Of a stretch of 64,000 bases of DNA, positions 62,101-64,000 are shown in pieces. Within the stretch, counting starts at the first letter, position 1. The number at the start of each line of letters is the position of its first letter. The stretch is from positions 992,001 through 1,056,000 of the forward strand of contig JASANH010000838.1 in NCBI GenBank assembly GCA_030248295.1. Direction: 5' to 3'. A program made the translations under genes and the position numbers. A model generated the notes under the pieces. The model worked only from the letters and a program-made list of their open reading frames with translations. It had not been told where the DNA came from and ran no database searches. Origin of the DNA: Mesodorylaimus sp. YZB2_4 (lineage: Eukaryota > Nematoda > Enoplea > Dorylaimida > Dorylaimidae).

Positions 62101-62460
62101 GGCCATTGCTCGCAAGACGACGCCTTCGGGCTGGTTCGGGTCGACCTTGTTCAACGCGTCGACGATCTTGGCGAGGATGTTCAGCAGGGCGAACTCTTCT
62201 TCGGGTTTTCGCACTTCGGGCGCGGGCATCTGAAACCGAGCACTTTCCGAAAGGGGAACCGAAGGCCCAGCAGAAGCGTAACTCACGTGCTCGATGAAGC
62301 TGGCGTGGTCCTTTTCCAGGTGCGTCATCGTATGGAAGCCGTAGTTCTGAAGGATCAGTTCGAGAGGGTCCACCTGCACGGGGAGTGGTGGTGGTCGTTG
62401 ACGTGCTGACGGGGACGGCGACGGCGATGGCGATGGCGACGGGGTGACGGACTTCGACAT
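59139..62460 (-). CDS. unrecognised helical protein made of three tandem three-exon modules
   Basis: Thirteen exons (62287–62460, 61978–62229, 61709–61861, 61278–61448, 60997–61224, 60787–60942, 60604–60732, 60316–60546, 60107–60262, 59880–60050, 59580–59830, 59403–59526, 59139–59342) sum to 2400 bp, or 799 aa. After an S-P repeat N-terminus, exons 2–10 form three copies of a C–A–B module, each part its own exon with phase-0 borders. C starts K-P-D/E-E; A is 51–52 aa and ends L-T-P-E-M-L-K-A-I-L-E; B is 43–57 aa with a G-Q-M-R core. The protein is soluble, Ala/Gln/Glu-rich and almost all helical. There is no signal peptide, membrane segment or catalytic motif that I recognise. It may be a filament or scaffold protein; this is inference. 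It converges with the cysteine-rich gene 272 bp away. Confidence 0.85.
59880..60546 (-). repeat. module copy 3 (exons 8–10) of the tandem-module protein
   Basis: Exons of 77, 52 and 57 codons. The C part begins 'KPEETAACLELFTNFMLAMR', the A part contains 'AAEATGKKLTPQQLLDIF' and ends 'ITPEMLRAILE', and the B part reads 'MMCGQMRALSPNEKAELQ'. It lies directly before the unique C-terminal exons. Confidence 0.85.
60604..61224 (-). repeat. module copy 2 (exons 5–7) of the tandem-module protein
   Basis: Exons of 76, 52 and 43 codons. The C part begins 'KPDEAMGLLEVTRDFWMALF', the A part contains 'KAEATGRTLSPQDLLEIF' and ends 'LTPEMLKAILE', and the B part reads 'VMIGQMRMGGQKLQEA'. The A part is very close to copy 3. 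Confidence 0.85.
61278..62229 (-). repeat. module copy 1 (exons 2–4) of the tandem-module protein
   Basis: Exons of 84, 51 and 57 codons. The C part reads 'RKPEEEFALLNILAKIVDAL', the A part ends 'MDLSPEQVKAIFQ', and the B part starts 'HLMTAVKLMKKEADEM'. This is the most diverged copy; the order and phase-0 borders match copies 2 and 3. Confidence 0.75.
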
Positions 62461-62867
62461 GGGGCTCAACGAAAGTTCAGCGCAGAAACTCGAGAGAGAT
62501 CGACGAACACAACCGCACAGGTCGGAAACAGAGCGTGGAATGAGGAGCTTCGCAGAAGTCGCGGCTGCTAGTGTGGCACTGACAGTGTAATGCTGGCTCT
62601 ACATCTTTGCTGTAAAGATGCAAAATCTTTTTTTTGAGCTGCCCCATGCCGCTGGGGTCCCTTCACGCAGGCGTCCTACCTGGGATCCGACCTGAAGCGA
62701 TGCCCAGGCAAGCAGGCGCGTTATACTCACGCGCCAACTCAGCAGCTCCTTTTGGCTTTCCGATATCCTGCCAGTGGAGGATTCCTGCTTAACAGTCGGT
62801 GATGCTCATGTTTCTGCAAAATCTACAGTATCTCGTGCTCTACACAAAGTTTTTATCTACACAGAGT

Positions 62868-63376
62868 ACAGTCAACGATTTTTATTTCAACAATGTACAC
62901 GGCCACGTGAACATTAGGGCGCCATCTATCGATGAAAACCAATACGTTAACCATCATCAAAATCACTCTATTAATACCATGATGGTTGCTGGTACAGATT
63001 ATCGATTTTATTATGTCAGCTCAAAACGACCAGGATCATTGAGCGATGCGCGGGCTCTTTATGTGAGCACATTAGCAGCACGATTTGACGCTGGTTGGCA
63101 CCCATTTTCGAATGGCATCCTCTTGGGAGAGTCCGGATATGGACTTACTTGTTAGTGAATGGCTTATCACTCCCATCTTACAACATGAAATAAGCTTGGC
63201 GGAAGAGCGATTTAACAAAGCCCATAAAAAGACGATACGCGTTGTCGAATGTGCTTTTGGAGTTCTAAAGAAAAGGTTCGCGTGCCTTTAGAAATTGCGA
63301 CTGAGCACAGAATTTGCGCCTGAAAAGACCAAGGCGTGCACTGTGCTTCATAATTTGCCAGTACAAAGCGATTAGT
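62868..63376 (+). mobile_element. decayed PIF/Harbinger (HARBI1-like) transposase remnant
   Basis: Translated pieces match the DDE nuclease of PIF/Harbinger elements: 'IRAPSIDENQYVNHHQNHSI', 'RPGSLSDARALYVS', 'LLGESGYGL', then 'WLITPIL', 'AEERFNKAHKKTIRVVE' and 'AFGVLKKRFACL'. The usual first catalytic Asp region is replaced by 'NNVHGH' and the D of L-L-G-D-S-G-Y is E. A stop and frameshift fall at about 63155 and a TAG at about 63290. The element is dead. I saw no terminal inverted repeats, the helix-turn-helix partner gene or the N-terminal half. Confidence 0.8.
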
Positions 63377-63551
63377 AGGTAGGAGTGGCTTTACTTTGTT
63401 AAGAAGCTCTAGGTGTGGATTTCCATGCTATGCAGAATAAATTAGAATTGTAACGTGTTAATAATAAACTGGGCTTTTCTGACATTGCATATCATTGTCG
63501 GCGGAACAAGGGATGTTCGATTTTCATGTTTGCAAATACATGGCGGGCAGA

Positions 63552-64000
63552 ATGTGGGGATTTTCAGGCTTTCCGACTGTTTTGTATTTTATTTCACTGG
63601 CGCGTTTTGTGTCCATGACTTCAGTGGACATTCCCAAACTCGTGTTTTCCCATGTGGTAAGAGTTGAGAGGCTCGTTCAGAATTTCAAAAAATTTTGTTT
63701 GTTCTCAGTGCAGGTGTACAGACACGGTGACCGTACACCAGGAAAGTACTACCCTAACGACCCACACGGACAGAGCTATTGGTCGCAAGGCCCGATGGAA
63801 CTGTCAACCAAAGGAATGCTGCAGCAGTACCTGTTGGGCAAGTACCTGAGAAAACGATATTACAACTTACTGAGCCTGCAATATGTCTACTCTGAAGTAA
63901 GCAAGCTGATGCGCGACTCGACAGTAGAGCACTGCCCTTTGCAGATCTATGTCCGATCAAGCGACAAGAACCGAGCCCTTCAAAGCGCCGCCTCCAATTT
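63552..64000 (+). CDS. histidine acid phosphatase, 5' part, runs off the window
   Basis: Exons 63552–63656, 63714–63896 and from 63945 to the window end, all phase 0, give the first 114 or so residues. The ATG at 63552 opens a hydrophobic signal peptide ('FPTVLYFISLARFVS'). Then 'IPKLVFSHVVYRHGDRTPGK' carries the R-H-G-x-R-x-P motif whose His is phosphorylated during catalysis, followed by 'ELSTKGMLQQYLLGKYLRKR' and 'YVRSSDKNRALQSA', the second conserved Arg region. These are secreted or lysosomal acid phosphatases, expanded in nematodes. The catalytic H-D pair lies beyond the window. The signal-peptide start is chosen over the internal ATG at 63615. Confidence 0.88.
   Translation, partial: MWGFSGFPTVLYFISLARFVSMTSVDIPKLVFSHVVRVERLVQNFKKFCLFSVQVYRHGDRTPGKYYPNDPHGQSYWSQGPMELSTKGMLQQYLLGKYLRKRYYNLLSLQYVYSEVSKLMRDSTVEHCPLQIYVRSSDKNRALQSAASN

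Noticed and set aside
1..64000. CRISPR arrays, bacterial operons, phage or plasmid features
   Set aside because: The gene structures are spliced animal genes; no direct-repeat arrays or prokaryotic signals were seen.

Overview
The window is animal nuclear DNA, most likely from a nematode. It has spliced genes with short GT–AG introns (mostly 45–100 bp). It also carries a small sperm-type MSP-domain protein and a serpentine receptor whose intracellular motif resembles the nematode srab/sra group, plus orthologues of ordinary metazoan genes. Three genes have a splice acceptor just upstream of the ATG, which fits spliced-leader trans-splicing or a 5' UTR intron. A Maelstrom gene and a vertebrate-like USP24 suggest an early-branching nematode rather than a Caenorhabditis relative; this is inference.

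Layout. 0.3–3.7 kb: a secreted, intronless agmatine/peptidylarginine-deiminase-like protein with altered active-site motifs (-), then the MSP-domain gene (+). 4.2–21.6 kb: a dense minus-strand block, in transcription order USP24 (20 exons), NUS1, PUS3 and BPHL; PUS3 and BPHL are only 155 bp apart. 22–23 kb: a leucine-rich-repeat protein (-). 25.5–26.3 kb: a two-HMG-box gene whose exons cannot be joined cleanly. 26.9–28.4 kb: a chemoreceptor-like GPCR (-). 29.4–32.9 kb: the MyoD/hlh-1 myogenic bHLH gene (-). 35–36.1 kb: unrecognised minus-strand ORFs. 36.9–39.8 kb: Maelstrom (13 exons, -). 41.5–44.2 kb: a large disordered protein (-). 44.2–52.3 kb: gene-poor. 52.3–54.8 kb: an acyl-CoA thioesterase/BAAT-type hydrolase (+), followed within about 50 bp by a decayed copy of the 3' part of the 41.5-kb gene. 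55.6–57.2 kb: a SMYD-type MYND/SET gene (+) with two apparent lesions. 57.9–58.9 kb: a secreted cysteine-rich protein (+). 59.1–62.5 kb: an unrecognised 799-aa helical protein built from three tandem copies of a three-exon module (-). 62.9–63.4 kb: a dead PIF/Harbinger transposase remnant (+). 63.5–64 kb: the 5' part of a histidine acid phosphatase gene (+).

Exon models were assembled by eye from homology, splice consensus and phase. For BPHL, PUS3, USP24, MyoD, Maelstrom, the BAAT-type hydrolase, the cysteine-rich gene and the repeat gene, the exon lengths sum to an exact multiple of three. The window looks like an ordinary mixture of housekeeping, germline, muscle and receptor genes. The best candidate for something undescribed is the exon-module repeat protein at 59.1–62.5 kb.
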